A stretch of 64,000 bases of DNA from the NCBI RefSeq assembly GCF_001423425.1, contig NZ_LMNX01000003.1, positions 529,044-593,043 on the forward strand, in the 5' to 3' direction. The position numbers and the translations under genes were made by a program. Positions 54,060 through 63,763 of this stretch are shown piece after piece. Under the pieces are notes generated by a model, which was not told the DNA's origin, did not search any database, and worked only from the letters and a program-made list of their open reading frames with translations. Positions within the stretch are counted from its first letter, which is position 1; the number at the start of each line of letters is the position of its first letter. The stretch comes from Rhizobium sp. Leaf306. GTDB taxonomy: Bacteria; Pseudomonadota; Alphaproteobacteria; Rhizobiales; Rhizobiaceae.

Positions 54060-56153
54060 TTAGGCGAGCATGCGCACCTTGGGTTCGCGATCCCAGTACC
54101 GCTTTGCAGCGGCCTTCAGGAAGCCGTCCATCCCGACAACACCGTCATCGGTTTCGACGCCGGCTTTCTGCAGCAGTGGCTGGGCCTCGTTCGTATGGCC
54201 GATAGCCTTGAGGTGGCCGAACGCATCCATCACCCACTGGACCGCTGCTGCTTCTCGGGTCAGCATGTCGCTGCCTTCCTTCGAGAGGAGAACAGCGACC
54301 GCGTCGAAGAGCTGTGACGGCGAACCGGCGAGCTGACCATCGGCTTTCGTTACGTTGCCGTCGGACAGTTTTGCCTTTCCGATTTTAGGCGCAACGACGA
54401 ATGCGGTGGCGCCAGCCTGGCTGATGGCGTTCTTCAGATCACTCAATGCCTTCGCATCGGTGCCATCAGCAATAAGGATGCCGATCTTTCGACCCTTGAC
54501 CGTCTCGACCATGTTCTTCTGGATCGACAGGGCTGGCGACGGATCGAGATCGACCGGTTCCCGTGCAGCCGGATTGGCAGCCGGAAGATCGATTCCGAGA
54601 CCATCGGCGACCCGCTGCGCCAACTCCTCGTCAACGTTCAGGAGATTGCCAAGAACGCGCGGCGGAACGTGATCGAACTCGACCTTGGAAAGCTCGAACA
54701 CGAAAGACGACGCGATATGCGCTTGCTCGGACGCTGTCTGAGACTTCCAGAACATTCGTGCCTGGCTGTAATGGTCGGCAAAGAGCTCGGCGCGGACCCG
54801 CAGCTTGTCGCCCTGTTCCTGATCACCTGTCGCCCGTTCGAACGACCGGAAGCCAGTTGCGGGACACTCGCGTGGGCCGCCTTCTTCTCCAGCCATTGAG
54901 AGGCTGTTGGGTTCGTAATTGGCACGACCCTTCGGAACGCTCATCTGCATCATGCCGTCACGCTGGAAATTCTGCATGGGGCACTTCGGCGCGTTGATCG
55001 GCAGCTGATGGAAATTGGCCGTGCCGAGACGCGATTTCTGGGTATCCAGATAGGAGAACAACCGGCCTTGCAAAAGCGGATCGTTGGAGAAGTCGATTCC
55101 CGGGACGACGTTCGACGGCAGGAAAGCCACCTGTTCCGTTTCGGCGAAGAAGTTATCGGGGTTGCGATCAAGCACAAGCCGACCGACGATCTTGACCGGC
55201 AAAATCTCTTCCGGGATGATCTTGGTGGAGTCGAGCACGTCGTAGGGGAGCTTGCTTGCGAATTCCTCGTCGAAAAGCTGAACGCCGAGCTCCCATTCCG
55301 GAAAGTCACCACTGTCGATGGCTTCCCAGAGATCGCGACGGTGGTAGTCGTTGTCGGCGGCCTGAAGCTTGAGCGCCTCATCCCAGATCGTCGACTGAAC
55401 GCCGAGCTTCGGCTTCCAGTGGAACTTCACGAAGGTCGACTTCCCCTCTTCGTTGACGAAGCGGAACGTATGAATGCCAAAGCCCTGCATCATGCGCAGC
55501 GAGCGCGGAATGCCACGGTCCGACATGGCCCATAGAAGCATGTGGGTGGTCTCAGGCATCAGCGACGCGAAATCCCAGAAGGTACCGTGCGCGCTACCGG
55601 CCTGCGGATAGGCGCGGTCAGCTTCCATTTTCACTGAGTGAATGAGATCGGGAAACTTGATTGCATCCTGGATAAAGAAGACCGGAATGTTGTTGCCGAC
55701 CAGATCCCAGTTGCCTTCCTGCGTGTAGAATTTGACGGCGAAGCCGCGAACGTCGCGAGGGGTATCGACAGAGCCAGCGCCGCCTGCAACGGTCGAGAAG
55801 CGGACGAAAACCGGAACCTTGTCCCCTACACGCTGAAACACGTCGGCTTTTGTCACGTCACTGAGGGATTCCGTGAGCTCGAAGTAACCGTGTGCGGCAG
55901 AGCCTCTGGCATGCACGATGCGCTCAGGGATGCGTTCGTGGTCGAAATGAAAGATTTTCTCGCGGAGAACGAAGTCCTCAAGCAGGCTCGGACCGCGATT
56001 GCCGGATTTCAGACTGTTCTGATTGTCGGAGATCCGAACGCCGTGGTTTGTCGTCAGGTGGGCCTGAGCATGATGCGAGCCATCGGACGGAACATGCTGG
56101 TGGGTCTCGCCGCCTTCACCGCGGTCCGTATCATATGTCGTCGGGTCAGCCAT
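54060..56153 (-). CDS. katE: Large-subunit catalase, HPII/KatE type
   Basis: 697 residues. The active-site His81 is in [15 protein letters not shown], the Asn in [13 protein letters not shown], and the haem-ligand Tyr in [14 protein letters not shown]. The C-terminal domain (about 555-697) is the class-I glutamine-amidotransferase/DJ-1-like module ([16 protein letters not shown]...FVVAPKIGK) found only in large clade-2 catalases. It breaks down hydrogen peroxide in the cytoplasm. KatE is commonly under general-stress control; no GGAAC element is visible upstream, so the promoter remains open. Confidence 0.96.
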   Translation of the reverse strand: MADPTTYDTDRGEGGETHQHVPSDGSHHAQAHLTTNHGVRISDNQNSLKSGNRGPSLLEDFVLREKIFHFDHERIPERIVHARGSAAHGYFELTESLSDVTKADVFQRVGDKVPVFVRFSTVAGGAGSVDTPRDVRGFAVKFYTQEGNWDLVGNNIPVFFIQDAIKFPDLIHSVKMEADRAYPQAGSAHGTFWDFASLMPETTHMLLWAMSDRGIPRSLRMMQGFGIHTFRFVNEEGKSTFVKFHWKPKLGVQSTIWDEALKLQAADNDYHRRDLWEAIDSGDFPEWELGVQLFDEEFASKLPYDVLDSTKIIPEEILPVKIVGRLVLDRNPDNFFAETEQVAFLPSNVVPGIDFSNDPLLQGRLFSYLDTQKSRLGTANFHQLPINAPKCPMQNFQRDGMMQMSVPKGRANYEPNSLSMAGEEGGPRECPATGFRSFERATGDQEQGDKLRVRAELFADHYSQARMFWKSQTASEQAHIASSFVFELSKVEFDHVPPRVLGNLLNVDEELAQRVADGLGIDLPAANPAAREPVDLDPSPALSIQKNMVETVKGRKIGILIADGTDAKALSDLKNAISQAGATAFVVAPKIGKAKLSDGNVTKADGQLAGSPSQLFDAVAVLLSKEGSDMLTREAAAVQWVMDAFGHLKAIGHTNEAQPLLQKAGVETDDGVVGMDGFLKAAAKRYWDREPKVRMLA

Positions 56154-56401
56154 TGGATGGTCCTTTGCTCGAATTCAATCCAGCAACAGATATGCCCGCG
56201 CGACGCTGCGGCAAGCGTCCGTCGGAGAGATTATCCAAGGGATTACTTTCAAAGCTGCAGGTCAGGCACCGGAGGTGGCTGTGGGCTGAGCTCCCGAGAG
56301 TGGTCAGTAAAGGTGTCTCGTAGTCCGCTGTGCCTGCATTCGTGGCCTGACCGGCGTTCGAGGAGGCGCTGCGGTGACGCCGGTCCGGCCGGGAGAGATG
56401 C

Positions 56402-56686
56402 CTATCCCGCGCAAAACTTTCCCGATTGCTCTCTTAGCAAGGCAAGCCCTTGCTCTGTCACGAGGTTCATCCTCGGGTTGCCGCGGCGCCCCGCGAAAAG
56501 GTCCGGATACTGGGATGACGTAACAAGTCTCACTTCCGTTCGCGGCAGCTTCTGCAGGTGAACACTTGCACCCTTACGCGCAATATCGACGCCCAGCGCA
56601 CGAAGCGCGTCAGGTGCCGCGATCCAAATGGTGCCGCTGATGTTCAGCATCCGAATGGTGTGTCCATGGCAGGTCACGGTGTTCAT
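56402..56686 (-). CDS. Small Bro-N-like protein
   Basis: 94 residues. GTIWIAAPDALRALGVDI near residue 18, the middle basic stretch and MNLVTEQGLALLREQSG at the C-terminus follow the pattern of the Bro-N/antirepressor domain (ligand..aaDva.aLG...isE.GlyeLi). GAGGA precedes the start by about 6 nt. Such domains are usually found in phage antirepressors, but no other phage gene is near. It may be a degraded mobile-element remnant or a small regulator. Confidence 0.55.
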   Translation of the reverse strand: MNTVTCHGHTIRMLNISGTIWIAAPDALRALGVDIARKGASVHLQKLPRTEVRLVTSSQYPDLFAGRRGNPRMNLVTEQGLALLREQSGKFCAG

Positions 56687-56836
56687 CGAGCGTCCTCAGC
56701 CGTCGCGACGTCAGCCAGGCCGTCGCTCGAAATCGCAACGACGACGGCTTTCGACGGAGAAACAGGTGTATCTCCAACCGCTCCGAAAAATCCTGACAGC
56801 ATCCGTAAATCCTTCGTGAACCACCGATTATGTGCA

Positions 56837-56882
56837 TTGCACAAAACTAGACGCCGGTTATATACGTGCCCGACTGTATGTA
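56837..56882 (+). promoter_or_regulatory. Promoter and AcrR-type operator of the AcrAB-like operon
   Basis: TTGCAC (56837-56842) and TATATA (56859-56864) are 16 nt apart, a good sigma-70 promoter. Over the -10 box lies a 24-bp inverted repeat: TATATAC (56859-56865), 10 nt, then GTATGTA (56876-56882). It matches the E. coli AcrR box in length and arms (TACATAC-N10-GTATGTA), one base different. The TetR protein at 61280 should bind and block the promoter. The start codon at 56907 is 25 bp beyond the operator. Confidence 0.75.
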
Positions 56883-56906
56883 AACTATTCTTGTGCGGAG
56901 CACTCG

Positions 56907-58106
56907 ATGCCTAAGGCGTTGCGATCTATCCTGACCATCACTTGCCTCCTCGCCCTCGTCGGGTGCCAGAAGGAAGAAGCCGCAGCACCTCCGGCGCCGC
57001 CTCCATCGCCCGTTGGCGTGGTGACGGTGCAGCCCGAGACCTTGCCGATTACCAGCGATCTGCCCGGCCGTATCGCTCCGACCCGTCTCGCCGAGGTGCG
57101 CCCGCGTATCTCCGGGATCATCGTCGAGCGCGTCTTCGAACAGGGATCCATCGTCAAGGCGGGCGACGTGCTTTACCGCATCGACCCGGCACCGTTCCAG
57201 GTTCAGGTCGACAGCGCGCAGGCCACGCTTCGGAGTGCGCAGGCAGCGCAGATGCAGGCTCGCCAGACCGCCGATCGTCAGACCCAGCTCAGCAAATCGA
57301 ACGTCGCCACTCGCCAGGATCTCGATACCGCGATCTCTGCACTGGCGCAGGCGGACGCTCAGGTCTCCGTCGCCCAGGCCGGCCTTGCCCAGGCCGAGCT
57401 CAGCCTGCAATACGCCAATGTCACGGCACCGATCAGCGGCCGCATCGGCCGTGCGCTGATCACGGAAGGCGCCCTGGTCAGCTCGACTGGCTCTGAAAAC
57501 CTCGCGACCATCCAGCAGCTCGACCCGATCTATGCGGACTTCACCCAACCGGCCGCCGATCTGATCCGCCTGCGCAAGGCGCTGCAGGACGGCAAGCTGA
57601 TGACAGGACCGAACGAGGCGAACGCCTATCTCATGCTCGACGACGGCACCAAATATCCGGAAACGGGCCGTTTGCTGTTTTCGGAGGCAGCGGTCGATGA
57701 AACCACTGGGCAGGTGACCCTGCGCGGTGAATTCCCCAATACCAATGGGGATCTCCTGCCGGGCATGTATGTCCGCGTGCAGATCGAGGAAGGTCTTGAG
57801 CGCGATGCCTTCGCCGTGCCGCAGCAGGCCCTGCAGCGCGATTCCGGAGGCCAGGCGAGCGTGCTCGTGGTCGGCGCCGAAGACAAGGTCGAACAGCGCC
57901 GCGTCACCGTAGGCCGCGCGCTTGGCGAACGCTGGGTCATCTCGCAGGGCCTGAAGGCCGGCGACCGCGTGATTGCCGAAGGTTTCCAGAAGACGGCTCC
58001 CGGCGCCACCGTCAAGCCTGAGCCCTGGTCTGCGGACAAGCCCGCGACCGAGCAATCGACGCAGGGCGACGCCAAGGCTGCTCCTGCAGAGCCGGCGAAG
58101 AAGTAA
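56907..58106 (+). CDS. RND efflux periplasmic adaptor, AcrA/MexA-type lipoprotein
   Basis: 399 residues from the ATG at 56907 (GCGGAG upstream). The signal peptide ends in a lipobox (LVGC, Cys near residue 19). A barrel-sandwich domain, coiled-coil hairpin (QAQMQARQTADRQTQLSKSN) and beta-barrel follow. A Pro/Ala/Lys-rich tail ends the protein. It links the permease at 58119 to a TolC-like channel that is not encoded here. Confidence 0.93.
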   Translation: MPKALRSILTITCLLALVGCQKEEAAAPPAPPPSPVGVVTVQPETLPITSDLPGRIAPTRLAEVRPRISGIIVERVFEQGSIVKAGDVLYRIDPAPFQVQVDSAQATLRSAQAAQMQARQTADRQTQLSKSNVATRQDLDTAISALAQADAQVSVAQAGLAQAELSLQYANVTAPISGRIGRALITEGALVSSTGSENLATIQQLDPIYADFTQPAADLIRLRKALQDGKLMTGPNEANAYLMLDDGTKYPETGRLLFSEAAVDETTGQVTLRGEFPNTNGDLLPGMYVRVQIEEGLERDAFAVPQQALQRDSGGQASVLVVGAEDKVEQRRVTVGRALGERWVISQGLKAGDRVIAEGFQKTAPGATVKPEPWSADKPATEQSTQGDAKAAPAEPAKK

Positions 58107-58118
58107 GGACCAGGTTAC

Positions 58119-61100
58119 ATGGCAAGTTTCTTCATCGACCGGCCGATCTTCGCCTGGGTCGTCGCAATCTTCATCATGCTCGCAGGCGTGCTGACAATTC
58201 CGATGCTGCCGATCGCGCAGTATCCGAATGTCGCGCCGCCGCAGATCACCGTCTCCACCAACTATCCCGGCGCTTCGCCTGACGATATCTATCAGGGCGT
58301 GACGCGTCCGATCGAAGAAGAACTGAACGGCGTTCCCGGGCTGATCTATTTCGAATCGACGTCTGAATCGTCGGGCCGCGTGTCCATCAACGTCACCTTC
58401 GCACCCGGTACGAATATCGGCGAAGCGCAGGTCGAGGTGCAGAACCGCATCGCCCGCGCCGAACCCCGCCTGCCGGGCGCCGTCACATCGCAGGGCGTGC
58501 GGGTCGAGCAGGCAGGCACATCGTTCCTCATGGTCGTGTCGCTGACCTCCACGGACGGCAATACTGACGTCATTGGTCTCGGCGACTATCTGAACCGCAA
58601 CGTGCTTGGCGAGATCCGCCGCGTGCCCGGCGTCGGCAGTGCTCAGTTGTTCGCGACCCAGCGCTCCATGCGGATCTGGATGGATCCCGACAAGATGGTC
58701 GGCCTCAAGCTGACGGCCTCCGATGTTACGGCTGCGATCAGCGCCCAGAACGCCCAGGTTGCCGCCGGTCGTATCGGCGCGACGCCGAACCCGATCGGCC
58801 AGCAGATTTCCGCAACCATCAACGTCCAGGGACAGTTGACCAACCCCGAAGCGTTCGGAGCGATCGTTTTGCGTGCCAATCCCGATGGTTCGTCGGTGCG
58901 GTTGCGCGATGTCGCCCGCATCGAGGTCGGCGGCGAAAGCTACAACTTCTCCAGCCGCCTCAACGGCAAGCCAAGCGCTGCCATCGGCGTCCAGCTGTCG
59001 CCGACCGCCAATGCACTCGATACGGCGAAAGGCGTGCGCGCGGTCATGACCGAGCTGCAGCAGTATTTCCCGTCCGGCATCGAATACGAGATCCCGTACG
59101 ATACCAGCCCGTTCGTGGAAGTCTCGATCGAGAAGGTCATCCATACGCTGATCGAGGCGATGATCCTCGTCTTCGTGGTGATGTACGTCTTCCTTCAGAA
59201 CATCCGCTACACGCTGATCCCGACACTGGTCGTCCCGGTGGCGCTGCTTGGCACCTGTGCGGTGATGTATGTCTCCGGCTTCTCCATCAATGTGCTCACC
59301 ATGTTTGCGATGGTGCTCGCGATCGGCATTCTCGTCGACGACGCCATCGTCGTCGTCGAAAACGTCGAGCGCATCATGGCACAGGAAAAGCTGTCGCCGA
59401 AGGAAGCGACCCGCAAGGCGATGGGCCAGATTTCGGGCGCCATCATCGGCATCACGCTTGTCTTGAGTGCGGTGTTCATTCCGATGGCCTTCTTCCCCGG
59501 TGCGGTCGGCATCATCTATCAGCAGTTCTCGCTGACCATGGTGGTCTCGATCCTGTTCTCGGGTTTCCTTGCCCTGTCGCTCACGCCCGCACTGTGCGGT
59601 TCGTTCCTCAAGCCGATCAAAGGCGATCACCACGAGAAGAAGGGCGTCTTCGGCATTTTCAACCGCGGTTTCGACAAGGCTTCGCACGGCTATTCGCGCA
59701 CGGTCGGTGGCATCATCAAGCGATCCGGTCGCTTCATGGTCATCTACGTCGCGCTTCTCGTCGGCCTCGGCTGGGCCTATCTGCAGCTGCCGAGCTCGTT
59801 CCTGCCCAACGAAGACCAAGGCTTCCTGATCGTCGACGTTCAGGCACCTGCCGAGGCAAGCACCGACCGCACCACCGAGGTCGTCGCGCAGATCGAAAAG
59901 ATCGCGCTCAGTGAAAAGGCCGTCGAGCGCATTATCGCCATCAACGGCTATTCCTTCTCCGGCAGCGGCCAGAATGCCGCGCTCGCCTTCATCACCCTGA
60001 AGGACTGGTCGGATCGCGGTCCCGAGGATTCGGCTGATGCGATCGCAAAGAGGATCAACGGCCAGATCTTCGGCATTCGCGATGCGATCGCGTTCTCGCT
60101 GTCGCCGCCGCCGATCCAGGGTCTCGGCAACTCGTCCGGCTTTACCTTCCGATTGCAGGATCGTGCCGGCAACGGCCAGACGGCACTTGGCGCGGCGCGC
60201 GACCAGTTGATGGCCGCAATTGCCAAGAGCCCAGTTCTCGCAGGCGTTCGCATCGAAGGCATGCCGGATGCGGCGCAGGTGAACCTCCTCATCGACCGTG
60301 AGAAAGCCAACACGTTCGGTGTCACATTCGGTGACATCAACTCGACGATCACCGCAAACCTCGGCTCGTCCTATGTGAACGACTTCCCGAATGCGGGACG
60401 CATGCAGCGCGTGCAGGTTCAGGCCGACGGCAAGCAGCGCATGAAGACAGAAGACCTGCTGCGGCTCAACGTCCGCAACGCCAATGGCGGCATGGTGCCG
60501 ATGGCCTCATTCGCGTCGGTCGAATGGGTCCGGGGCCCGTCGCAGGTTGTTGGCTATAACGGCTACCCGTCGATCCGCATCGCCGGCCAGGCAGCACCGG
60601 GCTTCTCCTCCGGTGACGCCATCACCGAGATGGAACGGCTTGCCGGCGAACTGCCGAACGGTTTCGGTTACGAATGGACCGGCCAGTCGCTGCAGGAAAT
60701 CCAGTCGGGGTCGCAGGCACCAGCCCTGATCGCGCTCAGCGTGCTCTTCGTGTTCCTGCTGCTGGCAGCCTTGTACGAAAGCTGGTCGATCCCGATCTCG
60801 GTCATGCTCGTCGTGCCGCTCGGGGTCATCGGTTCGGTTGCGGCCGTCATGCTTCGAGGAATGTCGAATGACGTCTACTTCCTCGTGGGTCTGATCGCCA
60901 TTATCGGTCTGTCGGCGAAGAATGCCATCCTGATCATCGAGTTCGCCAAGGACCTCCGCGCCGAAGGCCGCTCCACCTTCGATGCGACGGTCGAGGCAGC
61001 GCATCTGCGCTTCCGCCCGATCCTGATGACGTCGCTTGCGTTCACCCTCGGCGTCGTTCCGATGGCAATTGCCACCGGTGCCAGTGCTGCCAGTCAGAAT

Positions 61101-61253
61101 GCGATCGGCACCGGCGTGCTCGGCGGGATGATCTCGGCGACCTTGCTGGCCATCTTCTTCGTTCCCGTGTTCTTCGTCTTCGTGATGAAAGTCTTCCGCG
61201 TGAAGGAGCCGAACCACGAAGCAGAAAAGGCAGCTCCCAAACCGGCGGAGTAG
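58119..61253 (+). CDS. RND efflux permease, AcrB/MexB (HAE1) type
   Basis: 1044 residues, full length. SFFIDRPIFAWVVAIFIMLAG is the classic N-terminus, GILVDDAIVVVENVERIM contains the helix-4 proton-relay Asp pair, and helix 10 has Lys in LSAKNAILIIEFAKDL. It exports drugs, bile-like or plant compounds using the proton gradient. It lies 12 nt after the adaptor and 26 nt before its TetR regulator. Confidence 0.97.
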   Translation: MASFFIDRPIFAWVVAIFIMLAGVLTIPMLPIAQYPNVAPPQITVSTNYPGASPDDIYQGVTRPIEEELNGVPGLIYFESTSESSGRVSINVTFAPGTNIGEAQVEVQNRIARAEPRLPGAVTSQGVRVEQAGTSFLMVVSLTSTDGNTDVIGLGDYLNRNVLGEIRRVPGVGSAQLFATQRSMRIWMDPDKMVGLKLTASDVTAAISAQNAQVAAGRIGATPNPIGQQISATINVQGQLTNPEAFGAIVLRANPDGSSVRLRDVARIEVGGESYNFSSRLNGKPSAAIGVQLSPTANALDTAKGVRAVMTELQQYFPSGIEYEIPYDTSPFVEVSIEKVIHTLIEAMILVFVVMYVFLQNIRYTLIPTLVVPVALLGTCAVMYVSGFSINVLTMFAMVLAIGILVDDAIVVVENVERIMAQEKLSPKEATRKAMGQISGAIIGITLVLSAVFIPMAFFPGAVGIIYQQFSLTMVVSILFSGFLALSLTPALCGSFLKPIKGDHHEKKGVFGIFNRGFDKASHGYSRTVGGIIKRSGRFMVIYVALLVGLGWAYLQLPSSFLPNEDQGFLIVDVQAPAEASTDRTTEVVAQIEKIALSEKAVERIIAINGYSFSGSGQNAALAFITLKDWSDRGPEDSADAIAKRINGQIFGIRDAIAFSLSPPPIQGLGNSSGFTFRLQDRAGNGQTALGAARDQLMAAIAKSPVLAGVRIEGMPDAAQVNLLIDREKANTFGVTFGDINSTITANLGSSYVNDFPNAGRMQRVQVQADGKQRMKTEDLLRLNVRNANGGMVPMASFASVEWVRGPSQVVGYNGYPSIRIAGQAAPGFSSGDAITEMERLAGELPNGFGYEWTGQSLQEIQSGSQAPALIALSVLFVFLLLAALYESWSIPISVMLVVPLGVIGSVAAVMLRGMSNDVYFLVGLIAIIGLSAKNAILIIEFAKDLRAEGRSTFDATVEAAHLRFRPILMTSLAFTLGVVPMAIATGASAASQNAIGTGVLGGMISATLLAIFFVPVFFVFVMKVFRVKEPNHEAEKAAPKPAE

Positions 61254-61279
61254 GGGAGAGCGGGAAGAGGAAGACAAGG

Positions 61280-61891
61280 ATGAGACGAACGAAAGCCGAA
61301 GCGGCCGAGACGCGCTGTGCCGTCCTGACCGCAGCCGAGCAGCTTTTTTTCGAAAAAGGCGTCGCCAACAGTACTCTGGACGAAATCGCGGCTGCCGCGG
61401 GTGTCACACGTGGAGCGGTCTACTGGCACTTTGCCAGCAAGAGCGACCTGTTCCTCCAACTCTACAACGCGGCGCAGCTTCCCCGGGTCGACATGAGCGA
61501 CGCTGCCGGCTCGGGTTGCGAGGATACTGATCCGATCTCGGCGGTGGAAACCATTGCTCTCGACTGGTTTGGGATGCTCGCAAGCGACGTCCAGCGTCAG
61601 CGGCTCCTCACGATCCTTCTGAGAACGAACTTCGAACATGAGTTCGAACCTGTCCTGCAGGAGATGGACGCCCTCAGCGCTGAGCACACTAAAAACATGG
61701 AGCGCATCTTTGCCAAGGCTGAAGACAAGGGACAGCTGTCACCCTTGTGGACTCCTGCCGCGTGCAGCCGCGCCGTGCACTGGCAGATGAAGGGTATCTG
61801 TTGGGAGTGGCTGCTGTTTGGCCGGAAGTTCGACCTCGTCATCTTGGGCGGAGACAGCGTCCGAAAGCTGTTCGCGACCTTCAGGCGCTGA
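61280..61891 (+). CDS. TetR/AcrR-family repressor
   Basis: 203 residues. The helix-turn-helix (about 10-55) reads LTAAEQLFFEKGVANSTLDEIAAAAGVTRGAVYWHFASKSDLF, very close to AcrR/TtgR. The C-terminal ligand domain has an AcrR-like GICWEWLLFG. It is co-transcribed after the pump genes, so repression is autoregulated through the operator at 56859-56882. Confidence 0.93.
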   Translation: MRRTKAEAAETRCAVLTAAEQLFFEKGVANSTLDEIAAAAGVTRGAVYWHFASKSDLFLQLYNAAQLPRVDMSDAAGSGCEDTDPISAVETIALDWFGMLASDVQRQRLLTILLRTNFEHEFEPVLQEMDALSAEHTKNMERIFAKAEDKGQLSPLWTPAACSRAVHWQMKGICWEWLLFGRKFDLVILGGDSVRKLFATFRR

Positions 61892-61974
61892 TCGTGATGG
61901 ATGGGGAGAAATCGGCAGGCTCGGTCAAGCAAGTGGACATTGTCGCCGGATCTGTCGATGCTATGCTTTCCCCG

Positions 61975-62442
61975 ATGACCGATATCTTCCAGGTCTATAC
62001 CGACGGTTCGTTCGACGCCACTTCCCGATCTGGCGGCTGGGCGATCGTCGCTTTCAAAGGCGACGTGCAGATCCATGTCGCCTCGGGGACGACGATCGGC
62101 AGCTCGAACAATTCGTTCGAGGTGCTGTCTGTCATGCGCGCGGCGTCTTGGCTTGAAGCCGAAGCGACGGGAATGGCTGCGGTGATCTGGACCGATTCCG
62201 CCCACGTCGTCGAAGGGTGTCGTCGATGGCGGTTCATGTGGCGCGGCAACGGCTGGAAGCGGGTAAGATCAAACCCGCACGAACGTCGTCGGCCAATCCC
62301 GGATGCAGATGTCTGGCGCGAATTGGACACTCTCCTGGAGCACAACCCGCTTATAGCAATTCAATTGTGCAAAGGGCATTCCGGAATCTCCGGAAATGAA
62401 CAGGCCGATGCGGCAGCGAGATCCGCCTTGGGTCTGGGATAA
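61975..62442 (+). CDS. rnhA: Ribonuclease HI-family protein
   Basis: 155 residues from the ATG at 61975, the same length as E. coli RNase HI. All five catalytic residues line up: Asp10 in YTDGSF, Glu49 in NSFEVLSV, Asp74 in WTDSAHVV, His135 and Asp145 in CKGHSGISGNEQADAAA. An upstream ATG at 61897 would add 26 atypical residues. It degrades RNA in RNA-DNA hybrids. Rhizobia usually also have a main rnhA elsewhere, so this may be a second copy. Confidence 0.88.
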   Translation: MTDIFQVYTDGSFDATSRSGGWAIVAFKGDVQIHVASGTTIGSSNNSFEVLSVMRAASWLEAEATGMAAVIWTDSAHVVEGCRRWRFMWRGNGWKRVRSNPHERRRPIPDADVWRELDTLLEHNPLIAIQLCKGHSGISGNEQADAAARSALGLG

Positions 62443-62631
62443 GGCACGTTGCCGGCTCCCGAGCGCGAAAGACCTGCTGAACTTGACAGAAGTCATGTGG
62501 CGGACTTGCAACTGTGATTGCGCAGTCGCTACTGCAAGATCATCTTTATTAGCTCTTTCCGTTAGCAAACAGCGCGACTCTGATAGTGGATTGAATCACC
62601 GATCAGGCATCGGACCACTAAAGGATATGTC

Positions 62632-63387
62632 ATGAACACTCTCTCAAAAGCCCTGGCCACCGTTCTCCTCGCCTCGGCAATCGCAGTCCCGGTGTCTGCC
62701 GCAGATCTCGCGCCCATGGAAACTCCGCTTGCCGCACCGGCGACGTCTGGTTTTTACTTTGGTTCGCTGAGCTCCGTAAACTTCCTTGACGATACAGGCT
62801 TTGATTTCGGCGCCGCGTCGGTGTCCACCGAGTATGACGTCGGCTACTACAGCGCACTGCGCGCCGGCTATAACTTCGGATCGATGGGCTTCGTTTCGCC
62901 GCGCCTCGAGGTTGAACTTGGTTATGGCAGCGCGTCTGTCGACGAACACAGCGTTTCCGGATTTGGCGGCGTTGGTGGTAGCGACTCCTACGGCGACGCT
63001 CGCTCGTTCCAGGGCTATGTCAATGGCTATCTCGATATCCCGCTTGCAGCTGAAGGCGCAGTCAGCGCGATCACGCCTTACGTCGGCGGCGGTGCAGGTT
63101 TCATGAACCTGGAACTGCGCAAGCAGGGCGTCAGCGGAACCGGTACCGGCACGCTGATGGATGATTCCGACACCCAGTTCGCCTACCACCTTGATGCCGG
63201 CGTCGGCATCAATCTGCAGGCTATCGGTCTGTTCACGAACACTTCGCTGTTCGACAACACGACGTTTGATATCGGGTATCGCTTCACAGCTGCCGACGAT
63301 TTCAACTTCGAGGCCCGCGACGGATCCACGTCGAGCACCGACTTCCGCAGCCATGCTGTGACATTCGGCCTGCGTCGCCAGTTCTGA
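62632..63387 (+). CDS. Outer-membrane beta-barrel protein, Omp25/RopB-like
   Basis: 251 residues with a signal peptide (LLASAIAVPVSAADL) and eight predicted amphipathic strands with alternating Gly/Tyr/Phe, ending in the C-terminal Phe needed for barrel insertion (RRQF). Strands start near GFYFGSLSSVNFL and end TFGLRRQF. AAAGGA lies before the start. Likely a small surface barrel that keeps the envelope stable. A hairpin follows the stop. Confidence 0.85.
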   Translation: MNTLSKALATVLLASAIAVPVSAADLAPMETPLAAPATSGFYFGSLSSVNFLDDTGFDFGAASVSTEYDVGYYSALRAGYNFGSMGFVSPRLEVELGYGSASVDEHSVSGFGGVGGSDSYGDARSFQGYVNGYLDIPLAAEGAVSAITPYVGGGAGFMNLELRKQGVSGTGTGTLMDDSDTQFAYHLDAGVGINLQAIGLFTNTSLFDNTTFDIGYRFTAADDFNFEARDGSTSSTDFRSHAVTFGLRRQF

Positions 63388-63393
63388 TCTGAG

Positions 63394-63423
63394 GGTCTGG
63401 CCGGTTTCGCGACCGGCCAGACC
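63394..63423. terminator. Hairpin after the outer-membrane protein gene
   Basis: A perfect 12-bp stem (GGTCTGGCCGGT at 63394-63405 with 63412-63423) and a 6-nt loop, 7 nt after the stop. No clear T-run on either strand. It also lies just below the end of the minus-strand small-protein genes. Confidence 0.6.
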
Positions 63424-63441
63424 TATTCTGCTTGAGACGTT

Positions 63442-63579
63442 TCAGATCTCGCCCTCGGGCTTTTCGCCCTTGGCGTCTTCAAGGCCTTTTTCAGCCTTCT
63501 TCAGCAAATCCTCACGGTCCTTGTCGGCATTCTCGCTCGTGCGATCCGCATCGCTTCCGGTCTTTTTGTCGTCACTCAT
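63442..63579 (-). CDS. Small acidic protein, unknown function
   Basis: 45 residues, MSDDKKTGSDADRTSENADK onward, then a charged helix-like segment (LLKKAEKGLEDAKG). AGGAG lies 6 nt before the ATG. It is highly soluble with no predicted membrane part. It is the last gene of a minus-strand run of four small genes; the family is not recognised. Confidence 0.6.
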   Translation of the reverse strand: MSDDKKTGSDADRTSENADKDREDLLKKAEKGLEDAKGEKPEGEI

Positions 63580-63603
63580 TTTATTCTCCTTCTGGTCAGA
63601 GAT

Positions 63604-63753
63604 TCATGATGGCCAGATGGTCCAGAATATAATTCCGACCACCACGATGAACGACAGCGGCAGCGCCAGGAACCGCAGCATGCCAGTGCCTGTGTTGTCC
63701 CGGCCCAGCCAGGCGAACCACCAGTCCGGGCCTTGATTTCCGCTCTGTGACAT
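63604..63753 (-). CDS. Small single-helix membrane protein, unknown function
   Basis: 49 residues from the ATG at 63753 (AAAGGG upstream). Residues about 26-46 (LRFLALPLSFIVVVGIIFWTI) form one membrane helix, with an N-terminal Trp-rich segment (DWWFAWLG). Frames open further upstream are not used. The start is 11 nt after the preceding small gene stop (63764). Confidence 0.6.
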   Translation of the reverse strand: MSQSGNQGPDWWFAWLGRDNTGTGMLRFLALPLSFIVVVGIIFWTIWPS

Positions 63754-63763
63754 CAGCGCCCTT

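Noticed and set aside
56154..56401. EcfG promoter for katE
   Set aside because: The minus strand has no GGAAC in this stretch, so no general-stress promoter can be claimed although KatE is often in that regulon.
56847..59819. Minus-strand open frame of 990 codons
   Set aside because: It is antisense to the AcrAB-like adaptor and permease and has no family similarity; it is a shadow of a GC-rich gene.
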